A stretch of 64,000 bases of DNA from Capra hircus (lineage: Eukaryota > Chordata > Mammalia > Artiodactyla > Bovidae), in contig NC_030808.1 in the NCBI RefSeq assembly GCF_001704415.2, positions 135,547,089 through 135,611,088 of the forward strand. Direction: 5' to 3'. This document shows positions 43,891 to 56,948 of the stretch, one piece after another; the stretch's first letter is position 1; the number at the start of each line of letters is the position of its first letter. A model generated the notes under the pieces. That model was given only the letters and a program-made list of their open reading frames with translations. It was not told where the DNA came from and searched no databases. Made by a program: the position numbers and the translations under genes.

Positions 43891-46800
43891 GTTCTCACAT
43901 CATCATCCTTAAAGGGAGACCCTGAAGGAAAAATTGGGCCTCATGACTGTTGCGTGGCTCAAGGCCAAGGGTTAGGTTAGTACTTTCATTATTTTGGGGC
44001 CTGAGCTTTCATCTCAGAAAGAAAAGTTCAATCAGATTTATGGAGTCTCTATTTTATTCCCAGGTGCTCTACTGTCTGATTTAACTCACAATATGGCTGC
44101 CTGAGGAAGGTGCTGGCACTCTTCCCATTCACAGAAGAGGCAACTGAAGTTGCCTAAACTTCTAAACCACACAACTCTGCACACTCAGGTGTGAGCCGCG
44201 CCCTCTCCCATGTCACCGAAAGCTTCAACTGCTCTGTTTCTCCAAAAGGAAACGCTGTCGAGACCCTCGAGGAGGTCAATAGGATCCCTATTTCCTCTAG
44301 TTTTGAAACTGAAATGAGAGTGAAGCAAGTTCTCCCAGCTTCTCCAGCACATCAGTAGGGAATCAGCCACAGCTTGTTGGATGTGTGACAGGAAGGAGGA
44401 GCGTTGCTGACGTGAAGATGGAGCCTGGGTACTGTGCTGATGTTTCTGGAAGGGGCCTCATTTCAGGGCTGGGACCTGCTATACGATGGGAAATGGACAC
44501 GAAAGCCTACAGGACCCTGAGGGAGGGTGCTCTCCATGGGCGGCTGGAGGATGTGTGGCAAATCCTGACAATGAGATGAGTATCATCTCCCTCTGACCGT
44601 GTCCTCATTGGGCACCTCCCCATGGTAGAGGCCGTGATAGGACTTCAGATGCATCTGCTGTCCCCGACAAGGCTTTGGAGGGGCAGCTGCAGCCCCGCAA
44701 GCGCCTGAGCAGCTCTCCTGCTGCGCGGGGCAGCCAAGGGACCGCCCCTGCCTCTGCCCCCTTGACCCACCACCACAGGTATGCTGAGGCCACCCTTCCT
44801 AGGCTGCTCCCAGCCATTACTGATGGAGGTTTGTTCCCGTGGGACAGGAAACTCCTCTAATGGTCTGAGGACTCCCCTCACCTCGTGGAAGCTTCCTCAG
44901 GTTGGCCATCCCAGCCTTTTCCTTCCCAGCCCTCCACCTCCTTCTTCTTCCTTTGTATCAATAATTCAAAGGTGTTTCCCCAGTAAATCTCTTGCAGGCC
45001 TAATTCTGTTTTGGTATCCATCTCCTGAAGGCCTTGAACTAACAGTGGACATTAGTCCTATTTTTGCAGGTGAGAAAACAGTGGTCCAAGGGTTAACCTG
45101 TCCAAGTCCCAGGGGCAACTAGTGGGAGAGCTGGGTTTCCATCCAGGTGTGTCTGGTTCCCAAGTCAAGGCTTCCTGTTACAGCAGGGTCCCTCTCAAGC
45201 TATTCACACGAGTTTAAAGTTAGGCAAATGAGAGAGGGCAGGGAGCTCTGATGTCTTAGTGTGGCCCCTCATTAGGTAGATTAGAAACCAGAAACCCTGG
45301 AGGAAAGGATTACCTGAGTGGTGCCAGCCCATCTTGGACAATCATTTCCTCACTCCGGAGGTTGGGGGAGGTCAAGGGAGGCCTCAGGGTGTGGAAGGAG
45401 GCTGGGCTGGACTGGGTGACGGGCCTGGGGAAAGCAGGTTTGGGGGCTCATTGACTTTCTGGCCTGGTGGATGGAGATGTGCCTGAAGAGGTTCCAGAAG
45501 GTTCCTGCGGGGGTCGCTGGTTGGGAAGCACAGGGAAGAGCTCTGAGTGTGGCCAGGACACTCTAGTCTAGCCTCGGAACACCCCCGGGTAAGCCTGCCT
45601 TGTTCAAAGGCTGCCCCACGTCCTTCAGTTGGTTCATAAACCCCAAGGAGACAAACCTGGTCACACTTACTTCCCATCCTAATCTATTCTTTTAACTGGA
45701 AAGAGTACTTCTGACCCAGGTTTCTTTCTTTCTTTTTAAAAATAACTACAAAGTCACTGGGGTTGTGAATAAAGGTACCCAGACACATACGGATTTGAGT
45801 AACATTCACAGAACAACTGGTAATATAGCCACGAGCCACCTGGCATAAGGATGCATTCTCTCTGCTGCTCCAGTGGGATTTCTGTATGTCTGGAAGGAGG
45901 CCAGCCTGTCCTGGGTAATGTGCATATGAACTCTCACGAGTCCTGGGTCAGGGAGAGGTTGCTCTGCTTTGGATGGCTCAACTTGGATTGATGCTGAAAA
46001 ATATCTGTAACTGGCCTTGTTTCCTGCTTTTGCCCCATGTAACTCCCATCTCTTCCAGGGAGGCTGGATGAAGACATTCTCAGCAATGAATGTGGTACGT
46101 GCAGGCCAGGCCAGAGAGACTGACAGAGCCACACAACCGACCTCCTGATGGAAACCCAGAGCACTGACAGCCAAGAGCAGGGGCCACTTCAGCACCAGAC
46201 CCAGAGGCTTCCAGCAGGAGGTGGTGGGCTGTGCGTCCTGATGGTGGCAGCAGAGACCATCTCAGGAGCCACCCAGCTCCCAGACCCTGACCAAATGTGG
46301 CCTGGATCCAATCAGTTTCAGTTCTCAGCACATCTGAAACTGAGTGTGGCTGTTTCCAGTGTGGCTCAGGAGACAAAGCATTTCTCAGACCTGGCGCAAC
46401 ATACATCCTTCCAGCTGCTAGAAAAGGGCTCATGATCTGAAGAGCAGGTGCGATTGGTGACAGCCCCTCTTGAACAGACCTGAGACTTGCTACAATCACC
46501 CTCTGCTTCCACCAGAAACCGGGGACTTGCCGGCCTGCCCAGGCAGCCCCAGAAAAGCTGGACCAGGGCCCGGACTACTCAGAAAAGCCAGATGAGACAA
46601 TCTATGCATGTACTTTGTTACCAATGCAGATTGCCTGAAATATCTGGCAAACTAGCCAAAGAGGAAACTCTTCTTTGAGGGCTGGAGAGTGTGCTTTAGG
46701 ATAAATGTAGCTGCTGAGAAGGTCTGACGTTGGGAACCCTAGACCTGGCCAGGCTATGAGCTTTCAAACAGCACAGAATTTTAAAGCTGGACAAGCACCT

Positions 46801-48687
46801 TCTTTCTCAGTGCCCCTCTCATCAGGACCTTCACAGGGCCAGCGATGGTCCCACAGGACAGGGGCAGCCAGGCTGGAACCCTGCTGAGTGAGGGCTTGGC
46901 CTGAGGATGGTGGAAGTGTAAGACAGACACCAAAGGAAGCAGGGGCTGTGGGTCCCAGGGGAAATCTTCCTTTCTGAAGTAATATGCTCTCACCCAGCGG
47001 CTGAAGGCTCCTGTCAGTGCCAGAAGCATTCTCGCGGTGCAGTTCCAGGCTTGTCCTCGCTTCTGTCTTGGCTGATGTTATTATACATGGTTTAGGCAGC
47101 CCATGGGTTTTCTGCTTTGCAGTAAAATTTGATCTAATTTCAAACCCATATATAGCAGAAGGGCTGGAGACATCTTTTTAGACTTGCAAACCCAGGTGGG
47201 TGTGGGCTGTGGGAGTGCAGGTAGGGAAAGGGCTCCGGCAGCTGGGTGGGGGAAGCTGTTTCACACACTCCTGGGTCCCTCGTGCTTGAAACAATGCTTG
47301 GCACACTGAGCACTTGGGAGATGCTGTTGAGTCAAATGGATCATGCCACCAGGTCTGGGGTGGCTCAGGTGTGACTGGGACCCTGGGCAAGTCACTTCAT
47401 TTGGTGACATACTCCTTCTTATCTGTATGGTGTATCTGCTTCGTCTTTTTATTTTATTGCTCTAGCTAGTCTGTTTTAAGGATGAATGATTAAAAATAGT
47501 AGGAATTCCCTTTGTAAACTAGAGCCTCTAGACACATGGAAAGAATGGAAAATTAGAAGGCTGTCTCTAATGTGGTTACTTCTAAATATGACCATTATTA
47601 ATAATTTATTGGCTAACAGTGCTACATTTTCTCATTATCATTCTTCTGTTTTAGAAGTGGGCAATCACAGCTTTAAGAATATCTGTGTGCACCCATAAGT
47701 GACAATAAATCTGCTTAAGGAAAGAATGAATATGCAACCTGTAAACATTTTCACTTTTCCCGCACTGGGTCCTTGAGCAGACTGGACTTTCCCCAACATG
47801 GAAAGTTTGCTTTGCTTATCAACTAGAAGGAGACAGGGAGCTGGGAGAGGCAGCTCCTGGAAGGAATCCAGACTCCAGATTAAAAAGGATGTTGTCAGAA
47901 TACAATGCCAAGCAGACATCAGGTTAATGTTAAAGGCACACACCTCCTGTGCTGATGTTTGCTTGACCCATAACATGAAGACAGGCTGGGAGACCTGGCC
48001 GCATAGCCTCCTCTGAGAAAGTTTCTGGGGCTTCGTTGCCCTTGAGATCAGGCTGAGCCCATGGTGTGACGTGAGGACCTGATGCCAGAGTAGGTTGCCT
48101 GAATGTGACTGAAGTGTCCGAAGAGAGGAACTGCCATGCACGCTCCTCTGCCTCAGCCGGGCACGGGCAGTGCCGTGCTTCTTCTGGGAGCAGGCATGAA
48201 CTGAGGCCACTGGAGGGGTATACAGGGGCAGGACCAGGGCCAGGTGGCCCCATGAAGAGACTCAAAGCGACAGGGACGACAGCTTGGAAAAGCAAAGCCT
48301 GCCCTTGAGAGTGGTTTCATGTATCTCAGGGGTTGGTGGATGGACTTGTTTTGTGTGGTTTCAGAGGGCAGAGGTTAGAACCAAAGAGTGTAACTTACAA
48401 CAGGGAAATTACAAGGCCCCCAGGAGAGCTGGAAACAGCTAACAGGAGAAAGGGGCTAAGTGGGGAGCACAGGGGTTTCTCACCCCTGAAAGGACTGAGG
48501 GGGCACCTGGATGGTGTCTGTGTGTGGGGTGGGGCCGGGGGGAGGGTAGGCACGGTAGGGATTCCTGTGAGGCCATCAGAAGAACTCTTCAGAATTGAGA
48601 TCAGGTGCAGTGGGGAGACAGGAAGGCAGCTGTGGGTCCCGAGTGACTGCATCAGGTTCTTTGTGGAGACGTCAGGGAGGAACAGGG

Positions 48688-48895
48688 CTTCCCCAGTGGC
48701 TCAGCCAGTAAAGAATCTGCCTGCAGTGCAGGAGACCTGGGTTCAATCCTGGGTTGGGAAGATCCCTGGAGAAAGAAAATGGCTACCCACTCCAGTATTC
48801 TTGCCTGGAGAATTCCTTGGACAGAGGAGCCTGGTGAGCTATAGTCCAGGGGGTTGCAAAGAGTCAGACAAGACAGCAACTAACACTTTCACTGC
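48688..48895 (+). mobile_element. Bov-tA SINE
   Basis: A well-preserved tRNA-derived head (GGCTTCCCCAGTGGCTCAGC; GACCTGGGTTCAATCCTGGG) is joined to a BovA body ending GTTGCAAAGAGTCAGACAAG. It lies immediately upstream of an oppositely oriented Bov-A2. Confidence 0.88.
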
Positions 48896-48922
48896 ACTGA
48901 AAAAGGGAGGAAGAAGCCCCTG

Positions 48923-49204
48923 CTGCTGCTGCTGCTGTTGCTAAGCTGCTTCAGTCGTGTCCGACTCTGTGTGACCCCACAGACGGCAGCCCACTAGGCT
49001 CCTCTGTCCCTGGGATTCTCCAGGCAAGAATACTGGAGTGGGTTGCTATTTCCTTCTCCAATGCATGAAAGTGAAAAGTGAAAGTGAAGTCGCTCAGTCG
49101 TGCCAGACTCTTAGCGACCCCATGGACCACAGCCTACCAGGCTCCTCTGTCCATGGGATTTTCCAGGCAAGAGTACTGGAATGGGTTGCCATTGCCTTCT
49201 CTGA
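48923..49204 (-). mobile_element. Bov-A2 SINE, antisense
   Basis: The reversed CAG tail (CTG repeat, about 48921-48935) is followed by two BovA monomers in minus orientation, each starting TCGTG(T/C)C(C/A)GACTC on the plus strand. A 12/11-bp imperfect duplication (AAGAAGCCCCTG 48911-48922; AAGAAGCCCTG 49205-49215) flanks it. Confidence 0.88.
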
Positions 49205-49666
49205 AAGAAGCCCTGAGTTTTCAATACAGAAGTGATGGCGGCAGCAAGGGGGCGCTGGTGGCCCGCTATTGCTGTGGTCTAGGGGAGCCCTTCCCCATGT
49301 ACCCAGTGGGAGCAAAGGCAATGACTAGGTCCACAAAGTACCACTTCACACCACTCATGGACAAGCAAAATGGGGAGGAGCCACAAAATAGCTAAATTCA
49401 CATGTAACTTGTAAGCCTCAATTTAGTTATAAGAACTGTTTTTGTCAAGGCTAATAGAACTTCCTGCAAAATCAAAACTTCATCTTTTCGTCTTTCTTGA
49501 GGGAAGACAGGAGGAGAAGAGAACAGCAGTAAGGGTGATGGAAGAGAGGTGGGGAGGAAGGCTCCAAGGGCTCTGCTACTTGGAGGCTGTTGGTTTGGGA
49601 GCACCAGCTCTCACCTTGTGGGGTGTTGGTGTTACGTGGTGAGAGATGAGAGCCGGCAGGGTAGTG

Positions 49667-49820
49667 TCATGATATGAGCTCTGGGCTGGAAGATGGGTGC
49701 TCTGAGCTCACATTCTAACCCTGCCTCTCATGAGCTCTGGGGTCCTGGGGAAACCATGTCCCCTCCCCAGCCTGGTGTTTCTTTCTGCAAAATGCAGAGT
49801 TGGACTTGACTCCCAGCTCC
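49667..49820 (+). repeat. MIR SINE
   Basis: The text GAGCTCTGGGCTGGAAGATG, CTAACCCTGCCTCTCATGAG and CAAAATGCAGAGTTGGACTT is a diverged MIR, about 230 bp intronic of the large TMEM108 exon. Confidence 0.5.
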
Positions 49821-50050
49821 TAGGAGTTGTGCCTTTATGATCAGTGGGCATCTGAGCCATGGCCTGATGAGCTTGGGACCAGGAGTGGGATAACCTGAGA
49901 TTCTTGTTCTGCTGCCTTCTCTCCTCAGGTTCTGGGAACTCTGCAGCCCACTTCGTGGGGACTGCCCAAGTGTGGGGCAAAGGAATTGTGGGGATGGGTA
50001 TGCTGCCGTGGTGGCGGGCCAGGGGAGAAGGGAGCGTGTGAGGCACTTAC

Positions 50051-51478
50051 AGCAGGAGGAGATGGGCACGCTGATGGCGAGGATCACCCAGGCGATGTCC
50101 ATCTTGCTCAGGCAGATGGTGGCTCTGTGCTGGGGTTTGTCCCCTTCGGCCACATGGGAAATGTTCCCTGCCATTCCAGGCTTCCAGGTCCCAGCGGGGA
50201 CCAAACGGTTGAGGAAGTTTCCTGTGGCTGTGGACACCACTGTGGAGAGGGGACTGGGCACCCTGCCCATCATGGTGGGTGTGGGGGTAGCCACAGCTTT
50301 CTCCTTGGCTTGGGAAACAGTGCTTTCTGAAGCCCCTGTTGGGTGGGCTGGGGCCTGCGGGGCTGAGGATGTTCCCTGAGGAAGCCCCTCGGAAGGGACT
50401 GAGACACTGGCATCAAAGGCAGGCTGGATGGGCCCCGTGGTGTCTGTGAAGACCCCAGAGCTGGTAGATGGAGGTCTGCTGGTGCCGGGGGTGACAGTAA
50501 GCCAGGAGTCACTGTGGCGGGGGCCGTCCTGCGGGTCACCAAGGGGGCGCTGAGAAGGCACTGGCTGTTGACTGGCAGGGGTGCCTGAGGCTGCTGTGGC
50601 GTCTGGCTCCCCTCCTTGGCTGGTGAAGGTGGAACCACCCCCCTGGTCTGCCCTGCTAAGGCTGGGCTTGTCCTCCACAGGCACTAGGGGGGTGGCGGGT
50701 GGTACCCATGAGGTCCTGCTGGGCGCCGAGGTTGCAGCCACTGTCTGGGGCTGTGGAGAGGAGGAGAAACCCCAGAGCGGGTTCCTGGGAGTGAAGGTGG
50801 AGGGGTCAGGCTCCACAGACCCTGTGAAGTTGCCTTTGTAAATCTGAAAGATTTTCCCCAGGGGCCGCTTCTGCCCCAGGTGTGTGGAGCTCTGGTTTCT
50901 TCCCCGCTGGCTTTCCTTCCTGCCGGCATGACCACTGGGTGCAGCGGGGCCAGGGCGTGGTGCACTGCCGGCTCCCTTTCGGGAAGAGCCAGGGGGCCTG
51001 GGGGGCCGGCGTGTGGTAGCTCTGGAGGGGGCTGTGGGGGCATGGCTGGTGGCTTCCCCTGGCTTTGTCAGCAGGATGGTGGGTGCAGTCTCACCAGGGG
51101 AGCGGCCCTCTGAACGGGAGGATGTGGTTGCCACGGCAGCAGGGAGTGGCCCTGTGGACAGGGGCCCTTCAGAATGGGGGGTGGATGCCGTCGCCATGAT
51201 GGTGGAGATGGTGTTTGTGGGAGGGTGTCCATCTAGATGGGGGGTTGTCGTTGCCATGGGAGCTGCAGCCTGTGAGGAGGGTCCATCAGGATGAGGGGTC
51301 GGGGTCACCACGGAGGCAGGGGTGGCCACCACGGAGGAGTGTCTGGTGGAACCGAGGGAAGCTGTCACCATGGTGCCTGGGATGGTGCCTGAGGGGGAGA
51401 CTTGAAGAGATTCCCTGGGAGATGGTTCCTGGGCAGCAAATACCAGTGCTTCAGTCAGCGCCAAGGTCAGGAGGAAGC
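50051..51478 (-). CDS. TMEM108: TMEM108 (retrolinkin) large exon: mucin-like ectodomain and TM start
   Basis: TMEM108 is a single-pass neuronal membrane protein. In mouse it is linked to endosomal and dendritic transport, TrkB signalling and spine development. This 1428-bp exon encodes 476 residues. It opens with a hydrophobic segment (FLLTLALTEALVFA, about residues 1-14 of the exon), probably the end of the signal peptide. A long region rich in Ser, Thr and Pro (TTRRPPRPPGSSRKGAGSA and similar) follows, with no folded domain but suited to O-glycosylation. The conserved block LGKIFQIYKGNFTGSVEP lies near 50865-50812. The membrane-proximal LNRLVPAGTWKPGMAGNISH is followed by the transmembrane start DIAWVILAISVPISSC. 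The N-glycosylation sequons NFT, NIS and NQS are visible. The acceptor is TCTCAAG|GC at 51480-51479 and the donor is TGCT|GTAAGT. The frame continues into the intron upstream, but that stretch is not coding. The short ATG-bearing exon (about 14 residues in mammals) was not found in the window. Confidence 0.93.
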
Positions 51479-53584
51479 CTTGAGAGGGAGACAGAGAGCA
51501 GAGGTGAAATGCCCGGGAGCAGCTCAGCCCTGTGCTTTCCTTGCCCATGAACCTGAAGCACCTGGGAACTCAAGGGAAACGGTGGGAGGATCCCTGAGGC
51601 CCCCGCTCATCCCACACAGGACCATGGGGACCAGGGGTATCTATCAGGTTGGTCCCACCCAGCACCCCTCCCAGAGAGAACCCAACCACAGGGGAACCAG
51701 AGACAGCTAAACCAGCCAGGCCTGTCCCTTCCCAAGGGCCTCTGAAATGCCTCCGCCCTCCGCCCAAGGGCAGATGCTCAGACGGGCTGGGGGAGGGGCG
51801 TGGAGGAAGACTTGTGGCCCCCGAGTGCCTGCTGGCCTTCTGCACCAGCGAGCCGTCCAAAGTGTGACCACAAGGAAGCCAGCAGCTCTGTGTGAGCCGC
51901 CCTGAGTCACTGAGCAGGGCTTGGGTGGGCAGAACTGACCAGCACCCACGCTTTTTCAGACTCCTCCATTTATGAACTAGACACAGGTACAAATGACAGA
52001 CCTCTGCTTGTTCACGCCCACCCACCAAAGAGTTAAGGAGGATCTACCCGCTCCTTGACCCTGGAGACACAAAAATGAACAGGGGCCGGGTGAGGTCATA
52101 TAAATCCACAAACAATCCTAAAACAAGGCAGAGACATCTCGGTGCCTTTGGTGACCAATAGGCAGAAGCAGACAGGATTCAGAGGGTGACTGGATCTGCT
52201 GCCTATAGCAGCAGAGCCTGCAAGAGAAGGTGCGGTGCATAAACACCAGCTGGTTGTTTGGTTGTTATGTTAACTGCTTGTCCTGTGTGCTCAAGAGGCT
52301 GAACTCTGGAAGACCACTGGTGGTGCCTGGCCTTCCAGAGTAGGAGGAGCCCTTCTGAGCGTTGACAGAAAGCTATGGACTTTGCATGATGGTGAGTGTG
52401 TGTGCTTTTGTTCACTGAGAAAAATGCACAAGGACAAACACCTATACACTTAAAAACTCTTCTGAAGATGTGTGGATTTTATTGATCACAACAGCATGTG
52501 CCCATCTTTAAGAATAATACCTCAGATCAATGTGATATGTAGGATCTATTCAGATTATAAACGTGAAGACAGGCCACCCTGTACAATCCACGGGCTAGGA
52601 AGAGCTGCTTCCTGCCACCAGGGAGGGCTTGACAGACCTCTACGGTCTGATTCTGACCTGAGACCTCCCCCGTTCACAGGAGCCCCCTGCTCAGTCACTC
52701 ACATGCCCTTCCTTCAGCGCTGCTAGCCGCCCAGACCAGCCCAGGTAGAGGTGGGCCTCTGACTGGTCACCCTTTCGGGGCCTCCCTCCCCCACAGATTC
52801 CAGCAGGATGAATGGTCAAAGCAGGGGCCCTGGTGGTGATTCTGGGGAACCTGGGGTGGTCAGCAAGGCTGGCAGGGGAAGACAGGGGCTCTGGTGAGTT
52901 TCTGGAAACAGGGGGAGACCTCTGGACATGGCTTCAAAGCAAGGTTCAGGGTCACTACTGAGGCCTCCTGCAACTTAGGGGAGGGGATGGGGTGGGTCAG
53001 TGCTCCCTCACCCTGCACGTCTAGCTTAGTGGGTGGGGGAGGCTGAGGGACGGCAGATGGAGTAGAGGCTATAGCACTCACATCTCCAGGACCAACAATT
53101 CTCCTTAAACGACAGAATTTCTCCACACTTTCATTCATAGTTTAGCCCATACACCAACAGTGTTTTCTCCTTATCTGGGTCAATCCTAAAATCTGGCTAC
53201 TGAGCATCACCCTGGCCCTCTCATGCTTGATTGAACCCTCAACTTAACCACCTGATGGGGCAGGAAGTTGAGGCTGAGGGAGATTAAGTAATGTGTTCAA
53301 AGCCCCTCAGGAGAGAAGTATGAGACACCCAGGCATATCCAAAATGCACAGAGTTCCTGGTCACCCAGCACATACGAGGCAGGAGAAGAGGACAGGAAGT
53401 TGCAGCTACAGAAAGAACCATGTGCTCAGGGTTACTGCAGCCCCTCTCTGGCAGTTTAGCACCACAGGGACAATCTATTCCTAGAGCTGGTGGTCGTGAC
53501 TGCTGAGGTTTTAAGGGACATTCTCTAATAAGCCTCTGTTGGCTCACGAGCACCCTGGTTCAATGTGTTGAATGTGTTGAACAC

Positions 53585-53943
53585 ATTCCCCTCAAAGCCA
53601 TATGTGACACCCTAGTGCTAGCATCTCAGGGTGGAACTGTGTGTTAGGGCCTTTGAAGAGCTGATTAAGGCAAAATGAAGCTGATGGGGTAGGTCCTAAC
53701 CCAATCTGAAGGGTGTTCTTATAAGAAAATGAGCCCAGGACACAGATGCAAAGAATGCCCGCACACGATAGGCAGTGAGAGGCCAGCTGCCTGCAAGCCA
53801 AGAAGAAAGGAGTCAGACTACTCCAACCCCGCTGGCACCTAGATCTTGGGGTTCCAGCCTCCAAAACTGTGAGGTGATGACTTCCTGTGGTTTAACCTCC
53901 TGGCTGGTGATACCTTGTGTGGCAGACCCAACAGACTGATACC
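53585..53943 (+). repeat. MLT1-type LTR (ERVL-MaLR)
   Basis: This is the third copy of the LTR family seen at 13944 and 16420. Landmarks are AAAGCCATATGTGACACCCT, GGAACTGTGTGTTAGGGCCT TTGAAG, GTGTTCTTATAAGAAAATGA, GGCACCTAGATCTTGGGGTT CCAGCCTCC and GCAGACCCAACAGACTGATA at the end. It is diverged and solitary. Confidence 0.7.
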
Positions 53944-55589
53944 CATGTCTTACCTTAGAGATTCCTAAAAAAGGAGAAGTGGAGACTGGGGCTTGTGTGC
54001 AGGGAGTTTATTTTGGGAAGTGGCCCTAGGGGACAGCTGTGGGGGCCTGAGATGAGTGAAACAGGGAAAGTCAATCCTCGGGTAGGCTGTGAACTGATCA
54101 GGGTGCAGCTCAAATCTGCTGGGGGTCTCTCAGGAGCTGAGCACCTCTTGCCAGCAGCTCCCCTTCCCACCGCCAGTGCTGCTCACCCACCTCCTCGCTG
54201 TTCCACGAGGCCCACCTGAGTGAGTCAGCGAGGCTCTGGGCAGGGCCTGTCTGCTCACACCTGTACCCAGCTGGTGGCTGCCACAACAGCTGGAGTTAAA
54301 ATTAAGGGCCCAGAGGATTTCTAGGGTGGAGCACAGATGTGCTCCAAACAACCTGAGGCCCCTGACCAAGGACAAGGACACTGTTGCCTTCCAGCAGCAG
54401 CATCAAGGGCAGCCCAGAGTTTTTAGAGAGACCCCTAGGGACCCCGGGGACAGGCCAGAGGTAGGAGAGGGGTAGCTCGGCCTCCAGGGGAACTTCTGCA
54501 GCCTCTAGAGGCAGAGGGCTTAATGCACCCTGGTCTTCAAAATACTCATGGAAAGAAATCTCTTGACTTTGTCACCATGAACATCCCTGGGGCTAAAATC
54601 CTCCCAGGTGGGAAGTATACAGCTGACTAGAGTTCTCCTTCCTGCAAGACTTTCAGGGGAAGTAAACATGTGTGCCCTTGCTGTAGCTCTTTCTAGTTGC
54701 CAGCATCCCCTGAAGGTATTTTCACTCTAGGAGGACTGTTAGGGCCCTTTTTTCTTCAGACTTGAAAGCTTTGGTACAATGAATGGATACTGCCATCCTG
54801 GGTGCACAGAGTTTTCACCTAGAGGATGACATTTAGCTGCCACAGTGAGAAGGGCACTCGAAACAACTTAGTCCAGTCCCCTCATTTCACAGAAGGGGCA
54901 ATGGAAGGAGTGAAGTGACTTGTCCAAGAACACAGCTGGTCGGGACACGGCCTGGATTACAGCCATCATTTCAAAGCAAGTTTTCATTTGTATCATAAAA
55001 CTGCTGCAGCACCACAATGCCCAAATGCCTCCTTCAACCTCCACTGTCATCTTCACTATGGAAATCGCCTCTCCTCTTTGGCACAAAAGGTTAAGCACTG
55101 AACGCAAAGGCTTACACTGTCACAATTACTGCTCAAGGCCTTCAACCCAGGGCTCCCCTAACAGATGCAAATTTCCACTCCAGGCCCTTTGTGCTGGCCT
55201 GCTCACTCCCCTCCCCACAATCTGGGGCTACTGCCTCTTTGAATATAATTTGCATAGATTTGCATAATAGACTTTGCCGGCTCTAATCCCAAATATGTAG
55301 GCAAGACTATAACTAAAATCCTACTTGATGTGTTTTAAATGTAGAACCGATGTTTAAGGGATGCCAGAATAAGAACAAGTGTAGGGGGTGGGAACCAAAG
55401 ATTGATCGGTGCTCAGATGTGGCAGGAAGGCCTCCTCCTACCTGCAATCCCAGTGCCCAGTGATCCCAGGACCCAAAGGAAGGAAAGGCCTTCCTCCTTC
55501 TGTTTATTTGGTTGGCTGCCGACAGCCCATATTGGGCATGATATTTGCATCCGGGAATTGGTGAAGAGAGAAACGACTAATCTGTGCTG

Positions 55590-55830
55590 AGTGCTTCCTG
55601 CATGCCACGTGTCATTTGAAGGGCTGAGCCTGTTCCTGACACATTTAATCTTCGTAACAACCTGATGAGGCAGGTGGTATCATTAGCTCCCCATCGCAGC
55701 CGACGAGAAGCAGCACAGAGAAGCACAGGAAGCTGCCTCCTTCCACACAGCCTGGGATAGTGAGCTGTGATTTGAACCTGGCAGCCTGGCCCCGACGTCT
55801 GCACGCTCAACCATGTTCACTCACCTTTCC
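55590..55830 (+). repeat. MIR SINE
   Basis: The text GAGTGCTTCCTGCATGCCAC, ACATTTAATCTTCGTAACAA, CTGATGAGGCAGGTGGTATC and GTGATTTGAACCTGGCAGCC is a near full-length, diverged MIR. Confidence 0.7.
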
Positions 55831-56930
55831 GCTCTGCATATTCAAAAGCAATGGTTCAAAATCTTTTGGGAGTTGATTTTCTATTACTGATTGTTTGACT
55901 TTTCTTTCCTCCTATTTGTTTCCTTCTAGCTCCATTTCGGGGCTCTGTATTAACATTTAGGTTCTTAACAAGTGAGTCAGTTGACTTTATTTTGCAATTT
56001 AGCTTCTGCATCTGATGTTTCAACAACAAAAAAAGAGAATCCATGCTCACCAAGTTTGACCATCATGAAGTCTGTTTTCTACATGGGCAATAACATACCA
56101 TCTTGCCAGAAAACAGGCTCTTCTCATTTCAGGACTATTGTCTTTTAATTGGAAGGGGCGCTAGGGCTCCCTGGTATCTAACTCCTTCACTGACAGATGA
56201 GAAGGCTGAGGCCCAGTGAAGTGGAATCCTCACTCTGGGCCACGTACTATGACGCACCAGCCCACAGGGCTCTCTTCACATTACTGTGGGTCTGGTATTC
56301 TAGTGCTCTATCCTCTGGACTTCTTTTAAAAACAAAATCCTTTTGTTTTAAAGATCAAAAAGCTTGTCATTCCTAAGAGCATGGTTTCTGTCCACGTTCA
56401 GAAATAAATGCACATCACTGACTTTAGGATGAGCTGGGTGACTGCTCTGAAGAGGTACTCATGCCTCTGACCTTGGGCTTCTTTATGAAAGGCAGATTTT
56501 TTTTTTTTTCATAAAGACAAAAAGGAGTTTGGGAGTGTGTATCTTTGCTGATACTCCCTTCTCAGGCGGACACTTTCCAAATGTTCCCTATCAAGTCTTG
56601 CTGGTGACATGCTTCAGGTCACAGAACTTAAAGCACAGAGGGTTTTGCTTAGTTCTGAGAGACACCTGAGGCCATCACCTGGTGGGTTCCAGAAATGTCT
56701 GGGGATCACTGATTCAATAGTTGCACTGATCAGATCCATGACTCCACTGAGAATTATTGCTCAGAGTACAATCTCTAGAACACATGTGAGCAAGCAAACC
56801 CCATGAGATGGGCCTGGGTGACCCAGACACTCCTATGGCCTCCAGCTAGCATGAATTCACTTCGTCCTGCAACTCTGAAGCTGACAGATCACAGCTTTCT
56901 ATCAAAAACATGTGTACTCACATGTGAGCA

Positions 56931-56948
56931 CACACACACACACACAAG
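56931..56948 (+). repeat. (AC)9 microsatellite
   Basis: A short AC dinucleotide run of about nine units follows GTGAGC. Confidence 0.8.

Larger units (their letters stand above)
41029..50050 (-). other. TMEM108: TMEM108 intron between the large and juxtamembrane exons
   Basis: This is a 9.0-kb intron with donor TGCT|GTAAGT at 50051/50050 and an acceptor before 41028. Repeats in it are an L2 end (41160-41620), MIRs at about 41945-42170, 43705-43890 and 49667-49820, a Bov-tA SINE (48688-48895) and a Bov-A2 SINE (48923-49204). Stretches 42180-43690, 43900-45700 and 45700-48680 show nothing beyond unique intronic sequence and chance frames. The 181-codon minus frame at 47665-48210 and the 203-codon plus frame at 48333-48944 (which runs into a SINE) are not credible genes. 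Confidence 0.8.

Noticed and set aside
48333..48944. 203-codon plus-strand frame
   Set aside because: Its C-terminal half is Bov-tA and Bov-A2 sequence read through, and its N-terminal half has no recognisable features.
49728..50050. Continuation of the TMEM108 large open frame beyond the donor site
   Set aside because: The frame stays open by chance into the intron and a MIR. The TGCT|GTAAGT donor and the exact join to the 41028 exon show that the exon ends at 50051.
51479..51548. An ATG (51548) in frame with the TMEM108 large exon
   Set aside because: It lies upstream of a good acceptor and encodes text unlike the mammalian N-terminus, so I treat it as intronic.
49972..51550. Several 70-135-codon plus-strand frames opposite the TMEM108 large exon
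   Set aside because: They are antisense shadows of a GC-rich, Pro/Ser/Thr-coding exon and have no features of their own.
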